Below the pieces are notes generated by a model. That model made no database searches and was not told where the DNA came from. It saw only the letters and a program-made list of their open reading frames with translations. From positions 62,001 to 126,000 of the forward strand of contig CAYNOR010000003.1 of the NCBI GenBank assembly GCA_964398915.1: DNA of 64,000 nucleotides, in the 5' to 3' direction. Shown piece by piece: positions 32,674 to 41,870 of the stretch. This DNA is from Tichowtungia sp964398915 (GTDB lineage: Bacteria; Verrucomicrobiota; Kiritimatiellia; Kiritimatiellales; Tichowtungiaceae). Position numbers and translations under genes: made by a program. How positions within the stretch are numbered: the stretch's first letter is position 1; each line of letters starts with the position of its first letter.

Positions 32674-34968
32674 TTATTTCCGCTTGCGGCGTTTATGCTG
32701 TTTCGGGCCGTGCGGGCGGTCGCCGGTAAAGGAGACCGTTTGCTTTTTCTGTTTACTGCGCGGCGGCCCGCTCTTTTTCTTGCCGGGCATAAACTTCGTG
32801 GCATCTTTCTGGCCCGTGATCTGGAAGTCGATGAATTTGCGGGCGAGATCGACTTTGACCAGATCGACATCAACGAGGTCGCCGATTTTGAACATCTTCC
32901 GGGTGCGCTGGCCGGTGGCGCGGGTATTGGCTGAGTTGACTTCGTAGCGGTCGTCGGTGATCGATGCGAACGGAACCAGTCCGCGCTGAATGGTGTCGGT
33001 GAGTTCGACGATAAGTCCCTTGTTGAGAATCCGGATGATGCATCCGGAGTAAGGCCCGGTTTTGCCTTTGTAGAGCAGATTGTTGTAGTACTCGACGCGG
33101 CGCAGTTCGATGCTTTCCTTTTCGGCCTGATCGGCTTCCGTCTCGGTGCGGGTACACTGTGCGGCGATGGCTTCGATGTCTTTGCTGCGGTAAGGCGTTG
33201 ATTTTTTCTCCTCCAGCGCGCCGAGCAACCGGTGGATGACCAGGTCGGGATAGCGCCGGATCGGGGATGTGAAGTGAACATAATCCTCGAAGGCGAGGCC
33301 GAAGTGGCCTTTGGCTTCGGCAGAATAACCGGCACGCTTGAGGTTGCGCAGGATGGCAAGGCTGCCGGTGTATTCCAGCGGCGTGTCTTCAATTTTTTCC
33401 ATCACGACATTGATATCGCTGCGCGTTAACGGAATCGAGTTGATACCGAGCGCCTGAAGTTCAGCGCCCATCTGCGCCCATTGATCTTCATCCGGCTCTT
33501 CGTGAATACGGTGAATGGCGGGCCACTGTGCTTCCCGGAGTTTGCGTGCAACCGCGACGTTCGCCAGCAGCATACATTCTTCAATGAACTGGTAGGCTTC
33601 TTTGGCTTCGCCCTTTTTGATTGAGGCGACTTTGCCGTCTTTATCCAGCAGACACTTGATTTGCGGCGTATTGATTTCAAGCGAGCCTGCCGCGATGCGC
33701 CGTGCGCGTGTGGCGCGAGCCAGCGGACGCAGGGCGAGGATGGCCCCGGTGACATTGGACGGAATGCCATGGTCGGCGTTACCGTCGAAAAGCGCCTGCA
33801 CTTGTTCGTACGTGAGCCGGGCGTCGGAATGGATGATTGACCGGCAGGTTTCGGCGCCGGTCATTTCTGCATTTTCATCGAGCATGATTTCAACGGTATG
33901 TGCGAGGCGGTCGACGTGCGGATTCAGACTGCAAATACGTGTCGTGAGTTCGGTCGGCAGCATCATAACGACGCGATCAACAAGGTAGATACTGTTGCCA
34001 CGGTGCAACGCTTCCACATCAATGACAGAATTACGCGGCACAAAGTGAGCAACGTCGGCAATGTGCACAGAGAGCTTCCAGCCATTGGAAACTTTTTCGA
34101 TTGAAACCGCATCGTCGAAATCGCGGGCAGTTTCCGGGTCGATGGTGAACGTCAGACGTTTGCGGAGATCTTGCCGGTTTTTGTAATCGTCGGGGCGCAA
34201 CTCATTTGGTATTTGCGCAGCTTCGGCAAGGACGGCCTCTGAGAAATTCTGCTGGAATCCGTGCGACCGCAAAATGCACTGCATCTGGACGTTTGGATCG
34301 TCGCGATGTCCGAGTGCTTCAATGACTACTCCGGTGAGCGGCTTGAATGGATCGTTCCATTCATTGAGGTGAATCACCACTTTGTGGTTTTCCGGTGTTT
34401 CTTCAAGACCGGGCTCCCAGCCGGTTATGCGGATGTCTTGCGTGATGCGAAGATTATCAGGCGTGACGGTGGCAAAGTACGGCGTACGCCGGAGCAGACC
34501 GACGATTTCAGTATTTTTACGCTCAAGAATTTCAATTACGCGGCCCTCGCGGTTTCCGAACCGCGGAGCGTTGCCGCCGCTGCGTCCCGTCCGCCGGTCC
34601 GGTGCAGATTTTGGAAACAGCTCGATGGAAACGCGGTCTTCATGGAGCGCACATTTCAGGTCGTCGCTGGCGATGTAGATTTCTTCACCGCCGTTGTCGG
34701 GCGCAAAAAGGCCAAAGCCTTTTTCCATTACGCGCACCGCGCCGGTGACCTGCTGCTGACTGCTTTTCGTGCCCGCAGGAGCCCAGCGGTTTTTACGCAA
34801 ACAAACCACCTTGCCGGCTTTTTCGAGATTGATCAGCGCCTGCCGGAGTTTGTTCCGTTCCGAGCTGTGGATGCGCATGGCCTTGGCCAGATCAGGCCGG
34901 GTGAGCGGCTGGTAATTGGGTTTAATCAGGTGGGCGAGAATTCGCTGTTCGAGCGGTAGATTTGTCAT
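32674..34968 (-). CDS. rnr: ribonuclease R
   Basis: 764 residues, usual length. Domain order: N-terminal winged helix (RPDLAKAMRIHSSERNKL), cold-shock OB domains, RNB catalytic domain with TIDPETARDFDDAVSIEK (metal-binding aspartates) and SIYLVDRVVMMLPTELT, a C-terminal S1 domain (GCIIRILNKGLIVELTDTIQ) and a Lys/Arg tail (HGPKQHKRRKRK). A 3'-5' exoribonuclease acting on structured RNA. Its 3' end is 25 bp from the next gene of the strand. Confidence 0.96.
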   Translation of the reverse strand: MTNLPLEQRILAHLIKPNYQPLTRPDLAKAMRIHSSERNKLRQALINLEKAGKVVCLRKNRWAPAGTKSSQQQVTGAVRVMEKGFGLFAPDNGGEEIYIASDDLKCALHEDRVSIELFPKSAPDRRTGRSGGNAPRFGNREGRVIEILERKNTEIVGLLRRTPYFATVTPDNLRITQDIRITGWEPGLEETPENHKVVIHLNEWNDPFKPLTGVVIEALGHRDDPNVQMQCILRSHGFQQNFSEAVLAEAAQIPNELRPDDYKNRQDLRKRLTFTIDPETARDFDDAVSIEKVSNGWKLSVHIADVAHFVPRNSVIDVEALHRGNSIYLVDRVVMMLPTELTTRICSLNPHVDRLAHTVEIMLDENAEMTGAETCRSIIHSDARLTYEQVQALFDGNADHGIPSNVTGAILALRPLARATRARRIAAGSLEINTPQIKCLLDKDGKVASIKKGEAKEAYQFIEECMLLANVAVARKLREAQWPAIHRIHEEPDEDQWAQMGAELQALGINSIPLTRSDINVVMEKIEDTPLEYTGSLAILRNLKRAGYSAEAKGHFGLAFEDYVHFTSPIRRYPDLVIHRLLGALEEKKSTPYRSKDIEAIAAQCTRTETEADQAEKESIELRRVEYYNNLLYKGKTGPYSGCIIRILNKGLIVELTDTIQRGLVPFASITDDRYEVNSANTRATGQRTRKMFKIGDLVDVDLVKVDLARKFIDFQITGQKDATKFMPGKKKSGPPRSKQKKQTVSFTGDRPHGPKQHKRRKRK

Positions 34969-35085
34969 GCGGCGAGATTAGCCGCTATTTATTTCTAATC
35001 AACCCTAAAGGACGTAGGTGAGATTGAGGAAATCAATAATTTAAATATGGCCGTTATACGGCTTCCCTCATAGATTCTTTCCGTG

Positions 35086-35119
35086 TATAATGCAAACGAT
35101 TTCAACATTCGTTTTTGCA
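35086..35119 (+). promoter_or_regulatory. promoter -10 box and palindrome upstream of hydCBA
   Basis: A TATAAT box at 35086-35091 (a weak -35, TTCCCT, lies 17 bp upstream) is followed by TGCAAACGA (35091-35099) and TCGTTTTTGCA (35109-35119), an inverted repeat around the likely transcription start. It could be an operator or a 5' hairpin. Ribosome site GGAGGT lies at 35125-35130. Confidence 0.5.
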
Positions 35120-35135
35120 AACACGGAGGTATCCC

Positions 35136-35672
35136 ATGGCGGAAGACACGACTTGTTGCGCATGTGCAGAATGTTCGGAGCCCTTGTCCGAGGAGGAAAT
35201 GGGGTTGCAGCTTGAGGAAATTCTCGAGGAGTATCGTGAGAAGCCGGGCGGACTTATTCCCGCTTTGCAGATCGCGCAAAGCCGTTTCGGGTATCTTTCC
35301 GAGGGAGTGCTCAAAAAAATCAGCGCCGCTTTCAATAAACCCTACAGTGAAGTGGCCGGAGTGGTCAGTTTTTACTCGTTCTTCTCTACGGTGCCACGCG
35401 GTAAATTCGTCGTCCGCGCCTGCCTCGGCACCGCCTGCTATGTGCGCGGCGGCAAGGCGGTGCTTGCGGCTCTCAAAAAAGAATTGGGCATTGATGTCGG
35501 TCAGACCACGGAAGATCGGCTTTTCTCGCTTGATGTCGGCCGCTGTTTCGGTGCCTGCGGACTCGCCCCGGTGATTATGGTTAATGACGATGTTCATCAG
35601 AGGGTCAAGCCCTCAAAAATCGGTGAATTACTCAAAGCCTATGCTGCTGAAGGGAAAGGAGCTGCCCAATGA
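35136..35672 (+). CDS. hydC: bifurcating [FeFe] hydrogenase subunit C (NuoE-like)
   Basis: 178 residues from ATG 35136, with GGAGGT at 35125-35130. Thioredoxin-like [2Fe-2S] protein: VRACLGTACYVRGG supplies two Cys and CFGACGLAPVIMVND the other two. A Cys-rich start (CCACAECSEP) is unusual but short. Small electron-transfer subunit of trimeric NAD-linked hydrogenases; first gene of hydCBA. Overlaps hydB by ATGA. Confidence 0.92.
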   Translation: MAEDTTCCACAECSEPLSEEEMGLQLEEILEEYREKPGGLIPALQIAQSRFGYLSEGVLKKISAAFNKPYSEVAGVVSFYSFFSTVPRGKFVVRACLGTACYVRGGKAVLAALKKELGIDVGQTTEDRLFSLDVGRCFGACGLAPVIMVNDDVHQRVKPSKIGELLKAYAAEGKGAAQ

Positions 35673-38600
35673 TTGCACCCGCTAAAAATACCATTTCGTC
35701 CGTGAAGGAACTGCGCAAAATTCCACAGGAACACGCCCCGGTTAAAGGCGTGAAGCAGATTTTAGTCTGTGCGGGCGGCGGCTGTCTGGCCTCGGGTTCA
35801 GATAAAGTGATCGCCGCGCTGCGCGACGAAGTAGTTAAACAAAAGCTGATCGGAAAAGTGAACGTGACCGCCGTCGGTTGTATGGGGCTGTGTGTTGAAG
35901 GACCCGTCATGCTGATGGTTGATGACATGACGTTTTACCAGCGCGTCAAACCGGATGATGCCGCTGAAATTATTAAAGCCCACGCTGTCGGCGGCAAAGT
36001 CATCGAGCGGCTCGTTGCCCGCGATGCCAAAGGCGGGAAAGCGGTTGCCTGTATTGACGACATCGACTTCTTCAGGAAACAAACCAAAATCGTTTTGAGA
36101 AACTGCGGACGGATTGATCCGGAAAGCATGGAAGAAGCTCTTCATGCCGGCATCTATCAGGCGCTCGGCAAAGTGCTCGACGGCATGACGGCCGAAGAAG
36201 TGATCAATGAAATGAAAGGTTCCGGACTGCGCGGTCGCGGCGGCGCGGGGTTCCCGACATGGATGAAGTGGAACTTCACCCGGCAGACTCCGGCTGACCA
36301 GCGCTATATGCTGTGCAACGCCGACGAAGGTGATCCCGGCGCTTATATGGACCGCAGTGTTCTTGAGGGCGACCCTCACAGTCTGATTGAAGGGATGATT
36401 ATCGGCGCGTATGCCATCGGCGCTTCGCAGGGTTATGTTTATGTGCGTGCTGAATATCCGCTGGCCGTTGCCCGTTTGCAGAAGGCGATTGACGATGCCA
36501 ACCGGTACGGGCTGCTCGGGAAAAATATTCTCGGCAGCGGCTTTTCATTCGATCTTGAAATCCGGATGGGCTCCGGTGCATTCGTCTGCGGTGAAGAAAC
36601 CGCTTTGATGGCTTCCATCGAAGGTAAACGCGGCGAACCGCGTCCGCGCCCGCCGTTTCCTGCGCAGAAAGGGTTGTGGGGCAAACCGACGGTTTTGAAC
36701 AACGTTGAAACCTTTGCCAACGTGCCGGCCATCATTTCAAACGGCGCGGCGTGGTATGCTTCGTTCGGTACTGAAAAGAGTAAAGGGACAAAAGTTTTTG
36801 CGCTGGCGGGAGCCGTGCGCAATACCGGTTTAGTTGAAGTGCCGGTCGGCACACCGCTCGGCGAGCTGATTTATGATATCGGCGGCGGTATTGTGAACAA
36901 TAAACCGTTCAAAGCCGCGCAGCTCGGCGGACCGTCCGGCGGCTGTATTCCGCGTCAGCATTTGAATGTGCCGCTCGACTATGAATCGCTCAGTGAGCTG
37001 GGTGCGATCATGGGATCGGGCGGACTGATCGTGATGGACGATGATTCCTGCATGGTGGACGTCGCCCGTTTCTTCATTGAATTTGTTCAGGAAGAATCCT
37101 GCGGAAAATGCGTGCCGTGCCGCGTCGGCACCAAACGCATGCTCGAAATTCTGACGCGCATCTGCGACGGGCAGGGGCGTCTGGATGATATCGACCGGCT
37201 GATAGACCTTGGTGAATTCATCAAGCAAGGCTCACTCTGCGGATTGGGGCAAACCGCGCCGAATCCGGTGCTCTCGACAATCCGCCACTTCCGCGAAGAG
37301 TATGTTGAACATATTCGCGACCGCCATTGCCGTGCGGGTGTCTGTGCTTCACTGGTGCGTGCGCCCTGTCAGACGGCCTGTCCGGCGGGTGTGGATATTC
37401 CCGGCTTTGTTTCGCTGGTCGGCGAGAAGCGCTACGACGAAGCACTCAAGCTGCACCGCAACCGTAATCCGTTTGCCAGCGTCTGCGCGCGCGTTTGTTT
37501 CCATACCTGCGAAGACAAATGCCGCCGCTCCACATTAGATACTTCGGTTTCCATTCGCGGCATTAAGCGTTTCATGGTGGATCAGGAAAAAGAGATGCAG
37601 CTGCCTGAAATCAGGGAGAATGCAGTAAACGCGGCAAAAAAAATTGCAATTATCGGCGGCGGCCCCGCCGGTATTTCGTGCGCCTTCTTTCTCGCACGGC
37701 TCGGCTACAAGCCGGTCGTCTTCGAAAAAGAAGCACGGCCCGGCGGCATGCTGGTGCAGGCGATTCCGGCCTACCGTCTGCCGCGCGAAACGCTTGCCCG
37801 TGAAATTCGCCTTGTTGAAAATATGGGTGTCAAAATCAAAACCGGCAAAGCACTCGGCAGGGATTTTACCATCCAGAGTTTGAAAGACGACGGGGTTGAG
37901 GCCGTCTTTGCCGCCATCGGCGCACCGGAAGGAATTCGCGTTGAATTACCCGGCTGCGATGCAAAGGGCGTGGCGGATGCAATGGCTTTCCTGCGTGAAT
38001 ACAATATTCGCGGATCGGTGCCGGTCGGCAGAAAAGTGGTTGTGGTCGGCGGCGGCAATGCGGCCATCGATGCCGCACGTACCGCGATCCGTCTTGGCGC
38101 GGATTCGGTGACGGTGCTTTACCGTCGCACGCGCGAGGAAATGCCTGCGTACGCCGAAGAAATCGAAGAAGCATTGCAGGAGGGTGTAATGATTGAAGCC
38201 CTGACGGCTCCCGAAGAAATTGTCTCCGTCAAAGGCAAAGTGACCGGCGTAAAATGTCTGCATATGCATCTGGGCGAATTCGACCGGTCCGGCCGCCGCC
38301 GCCCTGAGGCGGATAAGGACGAAAGTTTTATCGTTTCCGCCGATCAGGTTATTATGGCCGTCGGCCAGACCCTCGACGGATCTGTGTTCGGCGGTGCGCT
38401 GGCACTCGATGATCGCGGCTGGGTCAAGGCTGACCCCGTTACCGGAAAAACTTCGCTTGAAGGCGTTTTTGCCGGCGGAGATTCTGTCACCGGCCCGATG
38501 TCGGTGGTACACGCTATCGGCGACGGCGAACGCGCGGCGGTCGGAATCGATCAGCTTTTGAGCGGAGCAAAGCACGCTTTCTGGCGTGTTGAGCAGGCTA

Positions 38601-38806
38601 ACACCACCGATTATGACCCTGACTCGGATCCGGTGCCGTATCCGCGGGAGAAACTCCGGATGATGCCGATTGATAAACGGCGCAGTAACTTCGACGAAGT
38701 GGAGCAGTCGTGGAATGAATCGGAAGCGGTCCGTCAGGCCCGCCGCTGTCTGCGTTGCGACTATGGAAAATGCACGGCATGTGATGAGGAGGCTTCTAAT
38801 GTATAA
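35669..38806 (+). CDS. hydB: hydrogenase subunit B: NuoF-like flavoprotein fused to GltD-like NADPH oxidoreductase
   Basis: 1045 residues, far longer than HydB (~600). Residues ~25-115: thioredoxin-like [2Fe-2S] domain (CAGGGCLASGSD, VGCMGLCVEGP). Residues ~130-540: NuoF core with NADH/FMN loop GLRGRGGAGFPTWMKW, NADEGDPGAYMDRS and [4Fe-4S] motif ESCGKCVPCRVG. Residues ~565-1045: GltD-like domain with Cys-rich entry (APCQTACPAGVDIPGFV, CARVCFHTCEDKCRRS), FAD loop IIGGGPAGISCAFF, and NADPH loop VVGGGNAAIDAARTAIRLGA with YRRTREEMPA. The C-terminus adds CLRCDYGKCTACDEE. Expected to link H2 and ferredoxin to both NADH and NADPH; which reaction runs is inference. Confidence 0.9.
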   Translation: MIAPAKNTISSVKELRKIPQEHAPVKGVKQILVCAGGGCLASGSDKVIAALRDEVVKQKLIGKVNVTAVGCMGLCVEGPVMLMVDDMTFYQRVKPDDAAEIIKAHAVGGKVIERLVARDAKGGKAVACIDDIDFFRKQTKIVLRNCGRIDPESMEEALHAGIYQALGKVLDGMTAEEVINEMKGSGLRGRGGAGFPTWMKWNFTRQTPADQRYMLCNADEGDPGAYMDRSVLEGDPHSLIEGMIIGAYAIGASQGYVYVRAEYPLAVARLQKAIDDANRYGLLGKNILGSGFSFDLEIRMGSGAFVCGEETALMASIEGKRGEPRPRPPFPAQKGLWGKPTVLNNVETFANVPAIISNGAAWYASFGTEKSKGTKVFALAGAVRNTGLVEVPVGTPLGELIYDIGGGIVNNKPFKAAQLGGPSGGCIPRQHLNVPLDYESLSELGAIMGSGGLIVMDDDSCMVDVARFFIEFVQEESCGKCVPCRVGTKRMLEILTRICDGQGRLDDIDRLIDLGEFIKQGSLCGLGQTAPNPVLSTIRHFREEYVEHIRDRHCRAGVCASLVRAPCQTACPAGVDIPGFVSLVGEKRYDEALKLHRNRNPFASVCARVCFHTCEDKCRRSTLDTSVSIRGIKRFMVDQEKEMQLPEIRENAVNAAKKIAIIGGGPAGISCAFFLARLGYKPVVFEKEARPGGMLVQAIPAYRLPRETLAREIRLVENMGVKIKTGKALGRDFTIQSLKDDGVEAVFAAIGAPEGIRVELPGCDAKGVADAMAFLREYNIRGSVPVGRKVVVVGGGNAAIDAARTAIRLGADSVTVLYRRTREEMPAYAEEIEEALQEGVMIEALTAPEEIVSVKGKVTGVKCLHMHLGEFDRSGRRRPEADKDESFIVSADQVIMAVGQTLDGSVFGGALALDDRGWVKADPVTGKTSLEGVFAGGDSVTGPMSVVHAIGDGERAAVGIDQLLSGAKHAFWRVEQANTTDYDPDSDPVPYPREKLRMMPIDKRRSNFDEVEQSWNESEAVRQARRCLRCDYGKCTACDEEASNV

Positions 38807-40571
38807 GCTGACAATCAACGGAAAATCGGTTGAAGCACCCGATGGGGCGACCATTCTGGAAACAGCGCGCCGTGCCGGAATTCGTATTCCGACACTTTGC
38901 TTCCTTGAAAAGCGCGAGCCGATCGGTGCGTGCCGTGTCTGTCTGGTCGAAATTGCCGGTGCGCGCACGCTGATGGCCGCCTGCTCGACTCCGGTGACAA
39001 ACGGTATGGATATTAAAACCAACAGCCCGCGGGTTCGCGCCGCGCGCAGACAGGTTGTGGAGCTACTTCTTTCAGAGCACGACGGTAACTGCCAGATTTG
39101 CGACCGCAATCAGGACTGTGAGTTGCAGGCGCTGGCCTCCGAACTGGGAATTCGCGAAATCGCCTACGAAGGCGAAAAAGCCAAAGCCCGCATGGATGAC
39201 AGTACACCTGCACTGATACGCGATAATTCCAAGTGCATTAAGTGCCGCCGCTGTGTCACGGTCTGCTCGCAGGTTCAGGGAGTCGGCGCGCTGCATCCGC
39301 AGGGACGCGGATTCGATACGGTGATCGGCCCGGCCTTTACGCTCAACCTCGACGGCGTCGCCTGTGTGCAATGCGGACAATGCGCTGCCGTGTGTCCGGT
39401 TGGAGCCATTTCCGAGAAAAGCCATGTGGAGGCGGTTTGGAAAGCGCTCGAAGACCCGAAGAAAACCGTCGTTGTGCAGACGGCGCCGGCTATTCGCGCG
39501 GCACTCGGCGAATGCTTCGGCTGTGAGCCCGGCACCCGTGTGACCGGCAAGATGACTGCCGCGCTTCGCCAGCTCGGTTTTGACAGTGTGTTCGACACGA
39601 ACTTCACCGCCGACCTCACCATTATGGAGGAGGGCACCGAACTGCTGACCCGCCTGAAAAAAGCGCTTGTGGATGGCGAAAAAGTTCCGCTGCCGATGTT
39701 TACCAGCTGCTCTCCGGGCTGGATCAACTTTGCGGAATACTATTATCCCGAATTTCTGCCGAACCTCTCTACATGTAAATCACCGCAGCAGATGTTCGGC
39801 GCGGTCGCCAAGACCTACTACGCGCAGAAAATCGGCGTGAAGCCGGAGGACATGGTTGTCGTTTCGATTATGCCCTGCACGGCTAAAAAGTTTGAGTGCC
39901 AGCGCGAAGAGATGGACGGAAGCGGCGTACGCGATGTGGACTATGTGCTTACCACGCGCGAGCTGGGACGTATGATTAAAGAGGCCGGTATCGACTTTAT
40001 GTCTCTTGAAGATGAAAAAATGGATGCACCGCTGGGACTCGGTTCCGGCGCGGCGGATATTTTTGCCAATACCGGCGGTGTCATGGAGGCGGCGTTGCGT
40101 ACGGCGTATGAAATTGTCACCGGACGCACCCTGCCGATGGAAAACCTGCACGTCAAACCGGTTGCCGGACTTGAAGGCATTAAAGAAGCCTCTGTGGTTA
40201 TTACCGGTACCGTTCCGGCATGGTCATTCCTCGAAGGAGTTGAAGTCAAACTGGCGGTTGCTCACGGACTGGCCAATGTGCGCCGTCTGTTGGAAAGCAT
40301 CAAACATGGCGAAAAGAGTTATCACTTCATTGAAGTCATGACCTGTCCCGGCGGATGTATCGGTGGCGGCGGACAGCCGCGCATGACGGATGACAGTGTG
40401 CGTCTGAAACGCATCGGCGCCATCTATTCGGAAGACGAAAGCAAGGCACTGCGCAAATCACACGAAAATGAAGCGGTTCAGCAACTCTACAAAGAATTCC
40501 TTGGCGCTCCGCTCGGCGAAAAATCGCACCACCTGCTGCACACCAAGTATAAACACAAACCGGCTCTCTAA
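38799..40571 (+). CDS. hydA: [FeFe] hydrogenase catalytic subunit A (group A3-like)
   Basis: 590 residues. N-terminal [2Fe-2S] domain (PTLCFLEK, GACRVCLVE), His-ligated cluster SEHDGNCQICDRNQDCELQ, two [4Fe-4S] clusters (CIKCRRCVTVCSQ, CVQCGQCAAVCPV), then the H-domain with all three H-cluster motifs: FTSCSPGW, MPCTAKKFEC and MTCPGGCIGGGGQP. Makes or consumes H2 in the cytoplasm. Genetic context with NuoE/NuoF-like subunits places it in the bifurcating A3 class. ATG 38799 has GAGGAGG upstream and overlaps hydB by 8 bp. A strong terminator follows. Maturases HydEFG are not in the window. Confidence 0.97.
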   Translation: MYKLTINGKSVEAPDGATILETARRAGIRIPTLCFLEKREPIGACRVCLVEIAGARTLMAACSTPVTNGMDIKTNSPRVRAARRQVVELLLSEHDGNCQICDRNQDCELQALASELGIREIAYEGEKAKARMDDSTPALIRDNSKCIKCRRCVTVCSQVQGVGALHPQGRGFDTVIGPAFTLNLDGVACVQCGQCAAVCPVGAISEKSHVEAVWKALEDPKKTVVVQTAPAIRAALGECFGCEPGTRVTGKMTAALRQLGFDSVFDTNFTADLTIMEEGTELLTRLKKALVDGEKVPLPMFTSCSPGWINFAEYYYPEFLPNLSTCKSPQQMFGAVAKTYYAQKIGVKPEDMVVVSIMPCTAKKFECQREEMDGSGVRDVDYVLTTRELGRMIKEAGIDFMSLEDEKMDAPLGLGSGAADIFANTGGVMEAALRTAYEIVTGRTLPMENLHVKPVAGLEGIKEASVVITGTVPAWSFLEGVEVKLAVAHGLANVRRLLESIKHGEKSYHFIEVMTCPGGCIGGGGQPRMTDDSVRLKRIGAIYSEDESKALRKSHENEAVQQLYKEFLGAPLGEKSHHLLHTKYKHKPAL

Positions 40572-40580
40572 GCCCGTAAG

Positions 40581-40603
40581 CCCCGCTTCGGCGGGGTTTT
40601 TTT
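40581..40603 (+). terminator. intrinsic terminator of hydCBA
   Basis: CCCCGC-TTCG-GCGGGG stem-loop with a stable tetraloop, followed by seven T residues, 9 bp after the hydA stop codon. Confidence 0.97.
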
Positions 40604-40784
40604 ATGTTCAGGCAGATTGGGTACAACTGACTGATTGCGGGTTCAACCTTTTGAAATTTTTCTTCCAAATGATAGACGAACCAGATAAAACTTTCCAAGA
40701 ATCGCAAACAAGAGAGCGGAAATATTCAACACGCAATTTCCAATGCTCAGAAGTAAAAAATGAACCAGGGGATATAAGGGTGTG

Positions 40785-41768
40785 ATGGGAAAAGACGAAC
40801 TTCCGAATCGTCAAAGCATTCGGATGAAAGGGTGTAGTTACACCTCGGGTTGTTATTTTGTGACGATCAATACGCACGCAAACCTGCCGCTGTTCGGCGC
40901 GGTTGTGAACGGGCGGATGGTGTTGAGCGAGACAGGGCGGATTGCGGAAAATTGTTGGCGGGAAATCCCAGCGCATTTTCCGATGGTTCAACTGGATGAG
41001 TTCGTGATTATGCCCAACCACATGCACGGGTTGTTGCATTTGCGCCGCGCGGATGTGCCCGGACGTGCCGTCGCATTGGGCGATGTGGTGGGGGCGTATA
41101 AGGCGGCCGTTTCGCGGATTATCGGAAGGGGCCGGCAATTGCCGACCCGTACGAAATTTCCCGCCCGTGCGCAATTGCCGACCCGTCCGGCGGCGGGCGC
41201 ATCCGCCATTTGGCATCGAAATTATTGGGATGTGATTGTGCGGGATGAAAAGGCGCTGGACGGCATCCGCATGTATATCCGGTTTAATCCGCAAAATTAT
41301 GATGTGGTGATGAATGTTGGAGAACCGCAGCGGGCTGGGAATTGGAAGCTGATGGAGATGTCCAAGACAGGGTTTCTGGCTTCGCGCAGTGCGAGTGAGT
41401 TGCATGGCCGTTTGCCGGTGAAGCCGGGCGAGGCGGTGATTAGCGGATTTCTTTCTCCGATGGAGCGGGCGGTTTTTAAGGCCGGACTGGCGCATAAAAT
41501 TCCGTTGATTTGGGTGAAGCCATGGGGGCTGTCTCATGAAGAGGGTTTGATTTATCAAACCCGTAAGGCTTTCGATGAAGGGCTTCTGCTGATTGTTTCG
41601 CCGTTTTCCGGTGACATTGAGGCTCCGAATGTCCGGCGAGCGGCCTGGTGTAATCAATATGTTTTGAATCATTGCGACCGCATGGTGGTCGGGCATCTCA
41701 ATCCCGGCGGGATGCTGGCGTGTATTTTATCCGAAGCTGATCCCGAAATGGAGATCGTCTATTTATAA
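40785..41768 (+). CDS. REP-associated tyrosine transposase (RAYT) fused to a DprA/LOG-like domain
   Basis: 327 residues from ATG 40785. Residues 1-~180 are an HUH Y1-type transposase: CYFVTINTHANLPLF, HxH motif IMPNHMHGLLHL, and WHRNYWDVIVRDEKALDGIR then MYIRFNPQNY, which holds the catalytic Tyr region. Residues ~185-327 form a Rossmann-like domain (KTGFLASRSASELH, AVISGFLSPMERAVFKAGL, LLLIVSPFSGDI, NQYVLNHCDRMVVGHLNPGG) resembling DprA/Smf-type proteins. Between HxH and Tyr a 16-bp direct repeat is read in frame. It could mobilise REP-like palindromes; the added domain is unusual. It sits between the hydrogenase operon and its likely regulator. Confidence 0.8.
   Translation: MGKDELPNRQSIRMKGCSYTSGCYFVTINTHANLPLFGAVVNGRMVLSETGRIAENCWREIPAHFPMVQLDEFVIMPNHMHGLLHLRRADVPGRAVALGDVVGAYKAAVSRIIGRGRQLPTRTKFPARAQLPTRPAAGASAIWHRNYWDVIVRDEKALDGIRMYIRFNPQNYDVVMNVGEPQRAGNWKLMEMSKTGFLASRSASELHGRLPVKPGEAVISGFLSPMERAVFKAGLAHKIPLIWVKPWGLSHEEGLIYQTRKAFDEGLLLIVSPFSGDIEAPNVRRAAWCNQYVLNHCDRMVVGHLNPGGMLACILSEADPEMEIVYL
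41135..41186. repeat. 16-bp direct repeat in frame within the RAYT gene
   Basis: GCAATTGCCGACCCGT occurs at 41135-41150 and again at 41171-41186, 36 bp (12 codons) apart, encoding QLPTR twice with TKFPARA between. It lies in the variable region between the HxH and Tyr motifs. Confidence 0.85.
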
Positions 41769-41870
41769 CCCGACTACAACCATGGGGTTCCAGATATTGG
41801 AAAAAACAGCGCCGCGCTTCCAATGTTTGGACGAATCCGCTAAAACTCTCCGCAACCGAGGAGGTATTTC

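Noticed and set aside
32649..33392. Long in-frame N-terminal extension of the Mpv17-like gene
   Set aside because: Composition (Ser/Pro/Arg-rich) and position show it is an alternative frame of the RNase R gene; the real start is ATG 32648.
40608..41696. 362-residue minus-strand open frame opposite the RAYT gene
   Set aside because: Plus strand shows recognisable HUH transposase motifs in order; the minus frame has no family features.
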